Positions 19,369 through 29,438 of a stretch of 64,000 nucleotides of DNA are shown in pieces. Under the pieces are notes generated by a model, which worked only from the letters and a program-made list of their open reading frames with translations, did no database searches and was not told where the DNA came from. Numbering within the stretch: position 1 is the stretch's first letter; every line of letters begins with the position of its first letter. The stretch spans positions 22,732-86,731 of the forward strand of contig WQZD01000009.1 of the NCBI GenBank assembly GCA_009780915.1, in the 5' to 3' direction. The position numbers were made by a program, and so were the translations under genes. This DNA is from Propionibacteriaceae bacterium. Its GTDB lineage: Bacteria > Actinomycetota > Actinomycetes > Propionibacteriales > Propionibacteriaceae.

Positions 19369-20556
19369 ATGTCCATCCCCATTCTCGTTCTGAACTGCGG
19401 TTCATCGTCAGTGAAGTACCAAATGATCGACGTCGAGTCTGAAGAGGTGCTGGCCTCCGGATTGGTCGAGAAGATCGGTCTGGCCGACGGGAACCTCACC
19501 CATAAGACCGGCGGCGACGAGCACCGCATCGACCAGACCATCACCGACCACACCGCGGCGCTGCAGCTGGTCAGCCAGGCCTTCGACACCTGGGGCCCCG
19601 CCCTGCACTCGGTCGTGGCCGTCGGACACCGCACCGTCCATGGCGGCGACACCTTCCGCGACACGACCCTCATCACCGATGCGGTCATCGACGGCCTGAT
19701 CCGGTTGTCCCCGCTGGCCCCCCTGCACAACCCGCCCGCCATCGCCGGCATCCGCGCCGCCCAGTCGATGCTGCCCGACGTCCCCCACGTGGCCGTGTTC
19801 GACACGGCGTTCTTCTCGACCTTGCCGGCCGAGGCGTACACCTACGCCATCAATCGCGAGGTGGCCGAGAAGTACGGGATCCGCAAGTACGGCTTCCATG
19901 GCACTTCGCACAGCTTCGTGTCCAAGGCCGCGGCCGCGTTCATGGGCGCCGACCTGGCCGAGGTCAACCAGATCGTGTGCCACCTGGGCAATGGCGCGTC
20001 CATCTCGGCCGTGGCTGGCGGGATCGCCATCGAGGCGTCCATGGGGCTCACCCCTCTGGCCGGCCTGGTGATGGGCACCCGTTCCGGCGACGTCGACCCG
20101 GGCGTCTTCGCCTACCTCGAGCGCGAGGCCGGGATGACCTCCCAGCAGATCGACGACCTGCTGAACAAGAAGTCCGGCATGGCTGGGCTGGCGGACGGAT
20201 CCTCGGACTTCCGTGACCTGTGGGCGAAGATGGACGCCGGCGACGAGCACGCCCAACTCGCCCACGACGTGTACGTCCACCGCCTGATCAGCTACATCGG
20301 CGCGTACATGGCCATCCTCGGCCGCACCGAGTACCTGGTCTTCACCGCCGGAGTCGGCGAGAACGCCAACAGGACCAGAGCCATCGTCATCGACCGTCTG
20401 GCCGGCTTCGGCATCCGCCTGGACGCTGAGGCGAACAACTCCCGGATCAAGAGCCCCACGATCATCTCGACTCCCGATTCAGCGGTCACCGTGCTCGTCG
20501 TGCCCACGAACGAGGAACTGGCCATGGCCCGCGAGACCTATCGGGTGACCCGCTGA
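19369..20556 (+). CDS. ackA: Acetate kinase
   Basis: 395 aa; converts acetyl phosphate and ADP to acetate and ATP in the cytoplasm. Motifs: N-terminal VLNCGSSSVKYQM, VGHRTVHGG, catalytic DTAFF, KYGFHGTSHSFVS, HLGNGAS, GLTPLAGLVMGTRSGDVDP and FTAGVGENAN. Excellent RBS (GGAAGGAGACAGAAG before the ATG). The next gene begins one base after its stop, so the acetate genes run into the lipid-type genes. Confidence 0.98.
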   Translation: MSIPILVLNCGSSSVKYQMIDVESEEVLASGLVEKIGLADGNLTHKTGGDEHRIDQTITDHTAALQLVSQAFDTWGPALHSVVAVGHRTVHGGDTFRDTTLITDAVIDGLIRLSPLAPLHNPPAIAGIRAAQSMLPDVPHVAVFDTAFFSTLPAEAYTYAINREVAEKYGIRKYGFHGTSHSFVSKAAAAFMGADLAEVNQIVCHLGNGASISAVAGGIAIEASMGLTPLAGLVMGTRSGDVDPGVFAYLEREAGMTSQQIDDLLNKKSGMAGLADGSSDFRDLWAKMDAGDEHAQLAHDVYVHRLISYIGAYMAILGRTEYLVFTAGVGENANRTRAIVIDRLAGFGIRLDAEANNSRIKSPTIISTPDSAVTVLVVPTNEELAMARETYRVTR

Positions 20557-20557
20557 C

Positions 20558-21328
20558 ATGTCCACTGCACTCATCACGGGGGGTACTGTCGGCATCGGCC
20601 ACGCCTTTGCCCAGGAGTTGGCCAAACAGGGGTGGGATTTGGTCTTGGCCTCCCGCGACGAGGCGGGCTTGCTCGCCGTCGCCCGGGATTTCCGTCGAAC
20701 GTACGGGATCACGGTGGAGGTCATCCGTACCGATCTGTCGGTGAGGTCCGAGGTCCTCGCCCTCGCCGACCGGTTGGAGGACCAGACACGTCCCATCGAT
20801 CTGCTGGTCAACAACGCGGGGTTCGCCGTCCATGACTCCGTGGTGACCGGGGACATCGACCAGCACCAGCGAGCCATGGACGTGATGTGCATGGCCGTGC
20901 TGATCCTGTCGGGGGCGGCGGCCCGCGCCATGAAGGTCCGCGGCTTCGGCGCGATCCTGAATGTGACCAGTTCCTCCTCCGTCATCACCACCGGCCACTA
21001 CTCGGCCATCAAGGCGTGGGCGACGGTCTACACCGAGGGCCTGGCCAATGAGTTGCGTGGGACCGGGGTCCGGGCCATGGCCGTCCTGCCCGGATGGGTC
21101 AAGACCGAATTCCACTCTCGCGGCGGCGTCAAGGCGCACAACCTGCCCGGAATCGTGTGGATCGACGCCGGACGCCTGGCGCGGGAAGCCCTCGACGACC
21201 TCGCCGCTGGTAAGGTGTTGTCTGTGCCGACCAAACGTTGGGCTTTCGCCGTCTGGGTCGGGCACGTCCTGCCCCGCACGGCGACACGCTGGTTGTCGCG
21301 CACCCTGACGAAGTCGAGAGAGACATGA
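20558..21328 (+). CDS. Short-chain dehydrogenase/reductase
   Basis: 256-aa classical SDR. NAD(P)-binding ITGGTVGIGHAFA at the N-terminus with a downstream Arg (ASRDE) favouring NADP; NNAGFA motif; catalytic Ser (NVTSSSSV) and YSAIK Tyr/Lys pair. It starts one nt after ackA and its stop overlaps the acyltransferase start (ATGA). Because a PlsC-type acyltransferase and an alkyl-DHAP-synthase-like enzyme follow, a role as acyl/alkyl-dihydroxyacetone-phosphate reductase is plausible but inferred. Confidence 0.85.
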   Translation: MSTALITGGTVGIGHAFAQELAKQGWDLVLASRDEAGLLAVARDFRRTYGITVEVIRTDLSVRSEVLALADRLEDQTRPIDLLVNNAGFAVHDSVVTGDIDQHQRAMDVMCMAVLILSGAAARAMKVRGFGAILNVTSSSSVITTGHYSAIKAWATVYTEGLANELRGTGVRAMAVLPGWVKTEFHSRGGVKAHNLPGIVWIDAGRLAREALDDLAAGKVLSVPTKRWAFAVWVGHVLPRTATRWLSRTLTKSRET

Positions 21329-22302
21329 CGAAGACTCCGGCGACCGACAACCCCGCCTCCTACCGTTCCGCGGTGAAGTCAGGGGTGCGTTTCGTCGCCC
21401 AAGATGTGGCGCTGAAATCCTTCGTGTGGTCGGCCTGCCGTGTGCAGGTCCATGGACGCGAGCTCTTGGCCAATGTCGAAGAGCCGTTCATCGTCATCGC
21501 CAATCACTCGTCGCATTTCGACGCCTCGCTCATCCTCGGCTCCCTCCCCCATCGTCTGAGCAAGCATGTCGCCACCGGCGCGGCCGCCGACTACTTCTTC
21601 GACAAGAAGCTCAAAGCCTTGACGACATCCTTGTTCTTCAACGCCTACCCCGTCGAACGCAAGGGTTCACGCACCCATAAGGGGCTGACCGGGCGTCTAT
21701 TGGAAGCGGGGATCCCGTTGATGATCTTCCCCGAAGGCACGCGCAGCCGCACAGGGGCCCTGGGGCAGTTCAAACCCGGCGTGGCGGCCCTGTCCATCTC
21801 CCGCGGTGTCCCCTGCATCCCCATGGCCCTCGTCGGCGCCTACGCCGCCTGGCCGTACAACCGTCCCGTGCCCAGGCCGAACCGTCCGCACATCCACGTG
21901 GTCATCGGGCATCCTCTCACGGCCGTCGCCGGGGAGACGGCCGACCAGTTCGCGGAGCGCATGCAGCGCAACGTCGCGGAGTTGTACAACACCACGGCGA
22001 AGGCGTACTCGATGCCCACCCTCGACGATTACGCCCGTACCGTGGCCGTGAAGAAGGCCGAGGACGACGCGCGTGCCTGGGAGACCGAGCAGGCCGAAGA
22101 GGCCAGGCTGGCCGAGCAATCCCCCACCGGCTCGCCGGAGGGCCAGGCCCTGGACGCTGTGGAAGGTTCCGTCGACTCCCCCTCGGACCGCGACGCCACG
22201 TCTCACACCCCCGACTCGGACCTGGGCGACGATCTCGCCTCGGGCCAGAAGAAGCCCCTCCACCGCCGGATCTTCGCACGCAGATCAGCGAAAGACGCCT
22301 GA
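21325..22302 (+). CDS. 1-acyl-sn-glycerol-3-phosphate-type acyltransferase (PlsC family)
   Basis: 325 aa from the ATG at 21325, which overlaps the SDR stop. Acyltransferase motifs: NHSSHFD (HX4D catalytic box, near residue 60), VERKGS, FPEGTRSRTG (block III) and a Pro-containing PMALVGAY block IV. A charged, probably disordered tail rich in Ala, Glu, Asp and Ser follows residue ~240. Membrane-associated lipid acylation is expected; whether the acceptor is lysophosphatidate or DHAP cannot be told from sequence. Confidence 0.88.
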   Translation: MTKTPATDNPASYRSAVKSGVRFVAQDVALKSFVWSACRVQVHGRELLANVEEPFIVIANHSSHFDASLILGSLPHRLSKHVATGAAADYFFDKKLKALTTSLFFNAYPVERKGSRTHKGLTGRLLEAGIPLMIFPEGTRSRTGALGQFKPGVAALSISRGVPCIPMALVGAYAAWPYNRPVPRPNRPHIHVVIGHPLTAVAGETADQFAERMQRNVAELYNTTAKAYSMPTLDDYARTVAVKKAEDDARAWETEQAEEARLAEQSPTGSPEGQALDAVEGSVDSPSDRDATSHTPDSDLGDDLASGQKKPLHRRIFARRSAKDA

Positions 22303-22431
22303 CCGGCACAGGCGAATTTTCGGACAGAGGCCATTTCGGTTGCGTGCCCTGGAAAGATGGGACACGACACGACCATCCACCACCCGCACCACGGCGGACC
22401 TGGAGGACATGTCAGAAAAGGGAAGTCACTC

Positions 22432-24087
22432 ATGGAGACAGTCAAGCATCAGAAATGGTGGGGTTGGGGCGAAGAGGGCCTCGAATTCACCTACGAGGAC
22501 AAGCCGAAGTTCGCGGGTTTCCTCCTCGACAACGTCGGCGTGGACGTCCATGACTCCGCCAGCGCCACCCCCGACTTCGACGCTCTGCCCGTTCCCGAGC
22601 CAGTCCTGAAGCCCGCGCTGAAGAAGGCCTTGGCGGCCATCGTGGGCGAGGAGAACCTGTCCACGGACACGGAGTGCCGCCTGGTCCACTCCTTCGGCCG
22701 TGGCGTGGTGGATCTCATCCGTCTACGCCAGCCCGACCTGGGCCGCATGTGCGACGTGGTGTGCTACCCCGGATCGGAAGACGAGGTCGTCGCGCTGATG
22801 CGAGCCGCCGTCAAATCACGCTCGGTGCTCATCCCCTATGGCGGTGGCTCCAACATCGTCGGCGCCCTGAGCGCTCCGAGGGGCGAGACCCGTACGGTCA
22901 TCAGCGTCGACATGGGCCGGATGAACACCGTCCTGTCCATCGACGCCGCGTCCGGCCTGGCCCTGATCCAAGCGGGCGTCCTCGGCCCCGACATGGAAGA
23001 GCAGTTGAACGCGCAGGGCTGGACCATGGGCCACTTCCCCGATTCCTTCACCTGGTCCACCCTCGGCGGCTGGATCGCCACCCGCAGCTCCGGCATGCAG
23101 TCGGACAAGTACGGCGACATCGCCGACATGACACGTGGTCTGCGGATGGTCACCCCCGACGGGATCCTCGAGCTCCACCCTCTGCCCTCGACGGCCAGCG
23201 GCCCCAGCGTGCGCGAGATGGTGCTCGGGTCGGAGGGCCGGCTCGGGATCATCACGAGCGCGTGGATGCAGGTCCACCGCGTCCCCGCCAAGCGGACCAT
23301 CCAGGGGTACTTCTTCCCCACCTACGAAGCGGGACTGAAGGCCATGGAGGAGATCGCCGCGTCCGACGCGGCCCCCAGCATCACCCGCGTCATGGACAAG
23401 TACGAGACCGCGTTCTCCATCGCCAACGGCAAGCAGTCCTCGCCGATGGACCACTTCCTCAACCAGGCCGTCCAGAAGCTGATGTCCATGAAGGGTTGGA
23501 ACCTCGACGACGCCTGCCTGTCGCTGATCGGCTTCGAGGGGTCGAGTCGGCATGTCAGGTACGAGAAGGGGCTGGTCGACGCGATCATCTCCCGCAACGG
23601 CGGCATGGGGGTCGGCACGGGACCAGGAACCCTGTACGACCAGAAGAAGTACGACGTGCCGTACATCCGCGACTTCCTCCTCGACCGTGGCATCCCCGCC
23701 GACGTGTCGGAGACCGCCACCCCGTGGAGGTACATGGCGCAGATGCACGACGAGACCATCGCGGCGGCCCATCGCGCCATGGAGCGGGCCGGGGTCCAGG
23801 GGTACGTCATGTGCCACCTGTCCCACAGCTACCATGCGGGCGCCTGCCAGTACTTCACCTTCGCGGTGAACGACTCGTCGAACTCGATGCTGGACACCTA
23901 CTACACGGTCAAGAAGGCCATCCAGCAGTCCTTCATGGACAACCACGGCACAGTGTCCCACCACCACGGCGTCGGCGTCGAGCACGCCGCCTGGCTCCCC
24001 CAGGACATCTCCACGACGGGCATCCGCTTCCAAGGGCTCCTCTTCGACGGCGTCGACCCCGACCACAACCTCTGCCCCAGGCCCTGA
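22432..24087 (+). CDS. Alkylglycerone-phosphate (alkyl-DHAP) synthase-like FAD oxidase
   Basis: 551 aa from the ATG at 22432 (AAAGGGAAG upstream). A vanillyl-alcohol-oxidase-type FAD domain is clear (VLIPYGGGSNIVGAL; FTWSTLGGWIATRSSGMQS). The C-terminal half carries alkyl-DHAP synthase hallmarks: CHLSHSYHAGACQYFTFAV and the triple-His active-site loop VSHHHGVG. Such enzymes replace the acyl chain of acyl-DHAP by a fatty alcohol to create an ether bond. Its place after SDR and PlsC genes (129-nt gap) supports ether-lipid synthesis, as an inference. Confidence 0.87.
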   Translation: METVKHQKWWGWGEEGLEFTYEDKPKFAGFLLDNVGVDVHDSASATPDFDALPVPEPVLKPALKKALAAIVGEENLSTDTECRLVHSFGRGVVDLIRLRQPDLGRMCDVVCYPGSEDEVVALMRAAVKSRSVLIPYGGGSNIVGALSAPRGETRTVISVDMGRMNTVLSIDAASGLALIQAGVLGPDMEEQLNAQGWTMGHFPDSFTWSTLGGWIATRSSGMQSDKYGDIADMTRGLRMVTPDGILELHPLPSTASGPSVREMVLGSEGRLGIITSAWMQVHRVPAKRTIQGYFFPTYEAGLKAMEEIAASDAAPSITRVMDKYETAFSIANGKQSSPMDHFLNQAVQKLMSMKGWNLDDACLSLIGFEGSSRHVRYEKGLVDAIISRNGGMGVGTGPGTLYDQKKYDVPYIRDFLLDRGIPADVSETATPWRYMAQMHDETIAAAHRAMERAGVQGYVMCHLSHSYHAGACQYFTFAVNDSSNSMLDTYYTVKKAIQQSFMDNHGTVSHHHGVGVEHAAWLPQDISTTGIRFQGLLFDGVDPDHNLCPRP

Positions 24088-24123
24088 GCCTGGGCCGCCC
24101 GCCGACGACCGGGCCACAAACAC

Positions 24124-24155
24124 ATGAGTCCCCTGCGTGATCGCAGGGGACTCAT
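24124..24155. terminator. Bidirectional intrinsic terminator between the flavoenzyme and secY
   Basis: Perfect 14-bp inverted repeat (24124-24137 and 24142-24155) with a 4-nt loop TGAT, GC-rich core, in the short space between two convergent genes. It lacks a long T-run but is positioned to end both the lipid-gene transcript and the S10-spc operon. Confidence 0.7.
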
Positions 24156-24176
24156 TGACGTGTGTTCAGCGGAGAC

Positions 24177-25493
24177 CTACTTGAGGAATCCTTCGTAGGA
24201 GCGCTGCTCCAACTGGGACTGGATCTGCTTGACCGTGTCCAAGCCGACGCCGACGACGATGAGGATCGAGGTGCCGCCGAAGGGGAACTGCTGGGACGCG
24301 CCCACCAGCACGAAGGCCAGGGTGGGGATCAGGGCGATCAACCCCAGGTACAGAGACCCAGGCGCCGTCAGACGCGAGAGGACGTACTGCAAGTACCTCG
24401 CGGTCGGGGCGCCGGCGCGGATGCCGGGGATGAACCCGCCGTACTTCTTCATGTTGTCGGAGATCTCGACCGGGTTGAACGTGATGTTCACGTAGAAGTA
24501 GCAGAACGCGATGATCAAGATGAAGAAGACCACGTTGTACAGCCAGTGATCGCCCTTGACGAAGTAGGTCCCGATCCATGCAGAGGCCGGCGAGCTCGGC
24601 CACAATTGGGCGTACAAGGCCGGCAAGTACAGGATCGACGAGGCGAAGATGACCGGGATGACGCCAGACTGGTTGACCTTGAGCGGGATGTACGTCTTGG
24701 ATCCGCCGTACATCTTGCGACCCACCATGCGTTTGGCGTACTGCACCGGGATACGGCGCTGCCCTTGCTCCATGAAGATGATGCCGAGCATGACCAACAA
24801 TCCGATGGCGATGACCAACAGGAAGAGGAACCAGCCCTTGTCAGGAGAGCTCGAGTGAGCCATCTTGATCGACCACAGGGACGTGGGGAAGCGGGCGGCG
24901 ATCTGGGTGAACATCAGCACCGACATGCCACGGCCCACGCCGTGGTCGGTGATGAGCTCACCGAGCCACATCACGATCCCCGTTCCGGCGGTCATGGTCA
25001 AGATCATGACGACGATGGCGAAGATGCCCTTGTCGTACACGATGTCGGAGGTGCAGCCCTGGAAGATCTTGCCGTTGACGGCCATGGACACGTACGCCGT
25101 GCCATTGAGCACCGCCAGGATGAGCGTCAGATACCGCGTGTACTGCGTGATCTTCGCCGTCCCGGAGGCGCCTTCCTTCTTCAGCGTCTCCAAGCGCGGC
25201 ACCACCACGGTCATCAACTGCAAGATGATGCTCGCGGTGATGTACGGCATGATGCCCAAGGCGAACACCGACATCTGGAGCATGGCGCCACCAGAGAACA
25301 GGTTGATCATGGAGAACAAGCCCGCCTGGTCGCCGCTCTCGGCGTCCAGACGGCACTGGTTCAGGTTGACCATGTTGACGTTCGGCACGGGCAGTGTGGA
25401 CCCGATACGGAAGATCACAAGGATACCGAGGGTGAACCCGATCTTCTTGCGAAGGTCCGAGGACCTCAGCACATTCATCAAGCCGGTCAGCAT
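24177..25493 (-). CDS. secY: Protein translocase subunit SecY
   Basis: 438-aa channel-forming subunit of the Sec translocon with ten membrane spans. Recognisable: N-terminal GFTLGILVIFRIGSTLPVP, the plug region, GIMPYITASIILQLM, the cytoplasmic loop with RRIPVQYAKRMVG and a C-terminal VGVGLDTVKQIQSQLEQRSY. Last gene of the ribosomal operon. adk, map and infA, which often follow secY, are not here; the operon ends at a strong hairpin 22 nt beyond the stop. Confidence 0.98.
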   Translation of the reverse strand: MLTGLMNVLRSSDLRKKIGFTLGILVIFRIGSTLPVPNVNMVNLNQCRLDAESGDQAGLFSMINLFSGGAMLQMSVFALGIMPYITASIILQLMTVVVPRLETLKKEGASGTAKITQYTRYLTLILAVLNGTAYVSMAVNGKIFQGCTSDIVYDKGIFAIVVMILTMTAGTGIVMWLGELITDHGVGRGMSVLMFTQIAARFPTSLWSIKMAHSSSPDKGWFLFLLVIAIGLLVMLGIIFMEQGQRRIPVQYAKRMVGRKMYGGSKTYIPLKVNQSGVIPVIFASSILYLPALYAQLWPSSPASAWIGTYFVKGDHWLYNVVFFILIIAFCYFYVNITFNPVEISDNMKKYGGFIPGIRAGAPTARYLQYVLSRLTAPGSLYLGLIALIPTLAFVLVGASQQFPFGGTSILIVVGVGLDTVKQIQSQLEQRSYEGFLK

Positions 25494-25551
25494 GTCTTTC
25501 TCCTCACCTGCTTAGGCTACCATGTCCGTTTGTCGAACGTCGAAACGTCCG

Positions 25552-25992
25552 TCACAGTTCGGTGATCGAACCGCCTGCTTGCTCGATCTTAGCCTTGGCT
25601 GAGGCAGAGAACGCATGCGCAGCGACATCAACCTTAACAGAGATCTCTCCGTCGCCGAGCACCTTGACCAACTGCGAGTCACGCACAGCGCCCTTGGCGA
25701 CCAGATCGGCGATGCTGACTGTCCCGCCTTCGGGGAACAACTGGGCGAGACGAGCGACGTTCACGACCTGGAACTCGACCTTGAACGGGTTGGTGAACCC
25801 CTTCAACTTCGGGATCCTGCGATGCAACGGCATCTGGCCGCCCTCGAAGTTCGCGGGGACGTTCTTACGAGCGCCGGTGCCTTTGGTGCCGCGGCCTGCG
25901 GTCTTGCCCTTCGACGCCTCGCCACGGCCGACACGGGTCTTCTCCGTGCGGGCCCCGGGAGCGGGACGAAGGTGATGAATCTGTAGGGCCAT
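25552..25992 (-). CDS. rplO: 50S ribosomal protein L15
   Basis: 146 aa, normal length. Begins [20 protein letters not shown] and contains the Gly-rich [15 protein letters not shown] stretch that binds 23S rRNA, plus [18 protein letters not shown]. Start overlaps the L30 stop by one base. Confidence 0.98.
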   Translation of the reverse strand: MALQIHHLRPAPGARTEKTRVGRGEASKGKTAGRGTKGTGARKNVPANFEGGQMPLHRRIPKLKGFTNPFKVEFQVVNVARLAQLFPEGGTVSIADLVAKGAVRDSQLVKVLGDGEISVKVDVAAHAFSASAKAKIEQAGGSITEL

Positions 25993-26189
25993 TACTTTGC
26001 CTCCTCCACGGTGATCATGTGGGCCACGGTGCGAACCATGCCCTGCGTGATCACGTCGTTGTCGCGCACGACGGTGTCGCCGATCTTCTTCAGACCGAGC
26101 GAGCGAAGCGTCTCACGATGGTTTTGCTTGGAACCGATCCCGGACTTGATCCTGGTGATCTGAATCTTAGTGACGGGTGTTGTCGTCAT
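25992..26189 (-). CDS. rpmD: 50S ribosomal protein L30
   Basis: 65 aa from the ATG at 26189. [18 protein letters not shown] is the classic L30 beginning. ATGA overlap with rpsE and one-base overlap with rplO. The longer open frame upstream only mirrors rpsE. Confidence 0.97.
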   Translation of the reverse strand: MTTTPVTKIQITRIKSGIGSKQNHRETLRSLGLKKIGDTVVRDNDVITQGMVRTVAHMITVEEAK

Positions 26190-26794
26190 CAGTGTGCTCC
26201 TTCCGTGCGAGCCCGCAGCAACGCGGCCGGGGTCACGTCCTCGACGGACATCCCACGACGCATGGCGACATGCTCCGGCTCTTCGAGATCCTTCAGCGCA
26301 CGGACAGTGGCGTGCACCACGTTGACCGCGTTGGAGGATCCCAGGGACTTGGCCAGGACGTCGTGGATGCCGGCGCACTCCAAGACGGCGCGGGCGGCGC
26401 CACCGGCGATGACGCCAGTACCGGGAGCCGCGGGACGCAGCATGACCACGCCAGCGGCCTCCTCACCCTGGACCGGGTGCGGAATCGTGCTCTGGATGCG
26501 CGGGACGCGGAAGAAGTGCTTCTTGGCGTCCTCCACACCCTTGGCGATCGCGGCGGGGACTTCCTTCGCCTTGCCGTAGCCGACGCCGACGGTTCCGTCG
26601 CCGTCACCGACGACCACGAGGGCCGTGAAGGAGAAACGACGCCCGCCCTGGACGACCTTCGCCACACGGTTGATCGCGACGACGCGCTCCAGGTAGTTGC
26701 TCTTGGGCGCCTCTTCCGTCTCGCGGTTGCGACGGTCATCGCGGCGACGACCCTCGCTGGGCTCGCCTTCGTTACGGCGGTTATTCGCTGCCAT
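26189..26794 (-). CDS. rpsE: 30S ribosomal protein S5
   Basis: 201 aa. A charged N-terminal extension of about 35 residues (Asn/Arg/Glu-rich, actinobacterial style) precedes the double-stranded-RNA-binding fold starting [20 protein letters not shown]. The [12 protein letters not shown]-terminal helix is present. S5 contributes to decoding accuracy and the mRNA entry site. Confidence 0.98.
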   Translation of the reverse strand: MAANNRRNEGEPSEGRRRDDRRNRETEEAPKSNYLERVVAINRVAKVVQGGRRFSFTALVVVGDGDGTVGVGYGKAKEVPAAIAKGVEDAKKHFFRVPRIQSTIPHPVQGEEAAGVVMLRPAAPGTGVIAGGAARAVLECAGIHDVLAKSLGSSNAVNVVHATVRALKDLEEPEHVAMRRGMSVEDVTPAALLRARTEGAH

Positions 26795-26809
26795 CTTTCT
26801 TTCCTTCCG

Positions 26810-27193
26810 TCAGAACCCGAGTCCGGCTTCACGCGCGCCATCAGCCAAGGCGGCGACACGTCCGTGATACTGATGCCCAGCGCGGTCGAAGACGACCTGC
26901 TCGACACCGGCGTCTTTAGCACGTTTGGCGACCATGGCGCCCACCTGCTTGGCCTTCTCAGACTTGTCAGCCTGCAAGGCACGCATGCTGGCCTCCATGG
27001 TGGACGCCGACGCCAAGGTGTGACCCTTGGTGTCGTCGATCACCTGCGCCACGATGTGACGCGCGGAGCGGGTGACCACCAGGCGCGGACGCTCGGGAGT
27101 TCCCGTGATGGCCTTGCGTCCACGATTCTGGCGCTTGGCCAAAGCCGCAGCCTTGGGGGACAGGGTCTTCTTGATTGTCAATGAAATGGCCAT
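26810..27193 (-). CDS. rplR: 50S ribosomal protein L18
   Basis: 127 aa; 5S rRNA-binding protein. Typical [28 protein letters not shown] and C-terminal [20 protein letters not shown]. Start overlaps the rplF stop by one base. Confidence 0.98.
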   Translation of the reverse strand: MAISLTIKKTLSPKAAALAKRQNRGRKAITGTPERPRLVVTRSARHIVAQVIDDTKGHTLASASTMEASMRALQADKSEKAKQVGAMVAKRAKDAGVEQVVFDRAGHQYHGRVAALADGAREAGLGF

Positions 27194-27732
27194 TACTTTC
27201 CAGCCTTTCCGACCTTGCGGCGAACTTGCTCGCCCGCGTACCGCACACCCTTGCCCTTGTACGGCTCAGGCTTACGAATCTTACGAATGTTGGCGGCCAC
27301 CTCACCGACGGCCTGCTTGTCGATCCCGATGACGGTGAAGTGCGTCGGGTTCTCGACCGCGAAGGTGATGCCCTCGGGGGCGTCGACGATCACCGGGTGA
27401 GAGAAACCCAGGGCGAATTCGAGCTGCGTGGGGCTCTTCAGCATGACGCGGTAGCCGACGCCGACGATCTCCAACTTCTTCTCGTACCCTGCCGTCACTC
27501 CGACGACCATGTTGTTGACCAGCGTGCGGGTCAGGCCATGCAAGGACTTGCTCACCCGCTCGTCATTCGGACGGGTGACGTCGATCTGGCCGTCCGTCGC
27601 CTCCACCTGGATGGGCGAGACGACGGTGTGGGACAGCGTCCCCTTGGGACCCTTGACCGTGACCAGTGAGTCTTCGATGGTGACATCGACCCCAGCGGGG
27701 ATCGCGATAGGCATTCTTCCAATACGTGACAT
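27193..27732 (-). CDS. rplF: 50S ribosomal protein L6
   Basis: 179 aa from the ATG at 27732, chosen for its GGTGAGGAG ribosome site and the canonical [15 protein letters not shown] start. Two tandem L6 domains; the C-terminal [19 protein letters not shown] signature binds near the sarcin-ricin loop. Confidence 0.98.
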   Translation of the reverse strand: MSRIGRMPIAIPAGVDVTIEDSLVTVKGPKGTLSHTVVSPIQVEATDGQIDVTRPNDERVSKSLHGLTRTLVNNMVVGVTAGYEKKLEIVGVGYRVMLKSPTQLEFALGFSHPVIVDAPEGITFAVENPTHFTVIGIDKQAVGEVAANIRKIRKPEPYKGKGVRYAGEQVRRKVGKAGK

Positions 27733-27743
27733 GTGTCGACTCC

Positions 27744-28151
27744 TCACCAAACGTAGGCGAGGACTTCCCCGCCGACAGAGTTACGGTTAGCTTCCTTGTC
27801 GGTGAGCAAACCTTGGCTGGTGGAGATGATCGCGATGCCCAGTCCGCCGAGAACCCTCGGCAGGGCCGTGGACTTCGCGTACACACGAAGACCAGGCTTG
27901 GAGATGCGCTTCAACCCTTGGATGGCACGAACGCGGGAGTTGCCGTACTTCAACGTGACGGTCAAAGTCTTCCCCACGCACCCCTCGGCAGGCTCGGTCA
28001 CCTTGTAGTCGGTGATGTAGCCCTCCTGCTTGAGGATCTTGGCGATACCCACCTTGATCTTCGAATGAGGCATCGAGGTCGTCTCGTGGTAGGCCTGGTT
28101 GGCGTTACGCAGACGTGTCAGCATGTCTGCGATTGGATCTGTCATTGTCAT
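27744..28151 (-). CDS. rpsH: 30S ribosomal protein S8
   Basis: 135 aa, beginning [19 protein letters not shown] and ending with the SPxG-like [12 protein letters not shown] and GGEVLAYVW motifs. Two possible ATGs six bases apart; the first has GAAAGAGG upstream. In other bacteria S8 represses spc-operon translation by binding mRNA near rplE. Confidence 0.97.
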   Translation of the reverse strand: MTMTDPIADMLTRLRNANQAYHETTSMPHSKIKVGIAKILKQEGYITDYKVTEPAEGCVGKTLTVTLKYGNSRVRAIQGLKRISKPGLRVYAKSTALPRVLGGLGIAIISTSQGLLTDKEANRNSVGGEVLAYVW

Positions 28152-28233
28152 CGGCTTGTGGCCTCTTTCTCACAGCGGTTTCCCCCAACGAGGACCTGCT
28201 GTGTCGTTACGGTTAGTTGAACAATCATGAAAA

Positions 28234-28419
28234 TCACCAGGAGGACTTCGTCACGCCGGGCAGCTCGCCGCGGTGGGCCATGGTCCTCAGGCAGATACGG
28301 CACAGGCCGAACTTACGGTACACAGACTTGGGCCGACCGCACTTCTGGCAGCGGGTGTACGCCCGTACCCCGAACTTCGGTTTGCGGGACTGCTTGACCT
28401 TGATAGCTGTTGTTGCCAT
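28234..28419 (-). CDS. rpsZ: 30S ribosomal protein S14, zinc-binding type Z
   Basis: 61 aa. Two CxxC pairs (CQKCG and CRICL) form the zinc site that defines the short S14 type; the zinc-free paralogue is longer. Located between rplE and rpsH as usual. The ~80 nt after its stop holds only the rpsH leader. Confidence 0.97.
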   Translation of the reverse strand: MATTAIKVKQSRKPKFGVRAYTRCQKCGRPKSVYRKFGLCRICLRTMAHRGELPGVTKSSW

Positions 28420-28427
28420 GTCTTAGC

Positions 28428-29066
28428 TCACCTCTTTTTCCCGACGGGACGCTTGACCCGCTTCTTCTTGTTTGCAGCCTTGTTCGCCTCGGCGACCTCC
28501 CGAGTCTGGAAGGGGAAGCCCAGGTGTGTGAGCAGGGCGCGGCCCTCCTCGTCGTTCTCGGCGGTGGTGACCACGGTGATGTCCATGCCACGGAGCCGGT
28601 CGATGCGGTCCTGGTCGATCTCATGGAACATGACCTGCTCGGTCAGGCCGAAGGTGTAGTTGCCCTTGCCGTCGAACTGGAGCGGGGAGAGCCCGCGGAA
28701 GTCACGGATACGGGGAAGGGCGAGGCTCAGCAGGCGGTCCGCGAACTCCCACATACGATCGCCGCGCAGAGTCACGTGGCAACCGATGGGCATGCCCTCG
28801 CGCAGTTTGAACTGGGCGATGGACTTGCGGGCCTTGGTGACCTGCGGCTTCTGGCCGGTGATCTGGGTCAGGTCGCGCACGGCCATGTCGATGACTTTGG
28901 AGTCACGCGCCGCGTCGCCCACGCCCATGTTCACCACGATCTTGACCAGACCGGGGATCTGCATCACATTGGCGTACTTGAACTCCTCGTGCATGGCAGG
29001 CGCGATGACCTCGCGGTACTGCTTCTTCAGGCGGGGCAGTTCTTTCTTGTCAGCTGCGTCAGCCAT
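28428..29066 (-). CDS. rplE: 50S ribosomal protein L5
   Basis: 212 aa, slightly longer than the usual ~180 because of an N-terminal acidic/Lys-rich lead and a basic tail ending [11 protein letters not shown]. Core motifs [14 protein letters not shown] and [13 protein letters not shown] are intact. Binds 5S rRNA. Start overlaps the L24 stop by one base. Confidence 0.98.
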   Translation of the reverse strand: MADAADKKELPRLKKQYREVIAPAMHEEFKYANVMQIPGLVKIVVNMGVGDAARDSKVIDMAVRDLTQITGQKPQVTKARKSIAQFKLREGMPIGCHVTLRGDRMWEFADRLLSLALPRIRDFRGLSPLQFDGKGNYTFGLTEQVMFHEIDQDRIDRLRGMDITVVTTAENDEEGRALLTHLGFPFQTREVAEANKAANKKKRVKRPVGKKR

Positions 29067-29437
29067 CAGATCTCCTTCCCAGTCTTCTTGGCGATCCTCA
29101 CGGACCGGGTGACGGTGTACTCGGTGCCGTCGGGGCGCTTACGGGTGGACTCGACGCGCTTGAATCCCACGCGCGTGACCACCTCTTTGGTCCCTTGACG
29201 GACGACGAGCGCCACGTTGGAGGCATGGATCGGAGCTTCGGAGCTCATGATCCCGCCCTTGATGACCTGGCGGCCGGTTCCGTCGGAGCGGTCCTTGCGG
29301 TGCCGCTTGACGATGTTCACACCGGCGACCGTCACGGTCTCTTCGGCGGGGTTCACGCCGATGATGTCACCGACGACTCCCTTGTCCTTGCCTGCGATCA
29401 CGCGCACGCGATCGCCCTTCTTCACATGCATTGCCAT
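29066..29437 (-). CDS. rplX: 50S ribosomal protein L24
   Basis: 123 aa. KOW motif at the N-terminus ([20 protein letters not shown]), then VNIVKRHRK. One base from rplE by overlap and one nt from rplN. L24 starts assembly of the large subunit. Confidence 0.98.
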   Translation of the reverse strand: MAMHVKKGDRVRVIAGKDKGVVGDIIGVNPAEETVTVAGVNIVKRHRKDRSDGTGRQVIKGGIMSSEAPIHASNVALVVRQGTKEVVTRVGFKRVESTRKRPDGTEYTVTRSVRIAKKTGKEI

Positions 29438-29438
29438 C

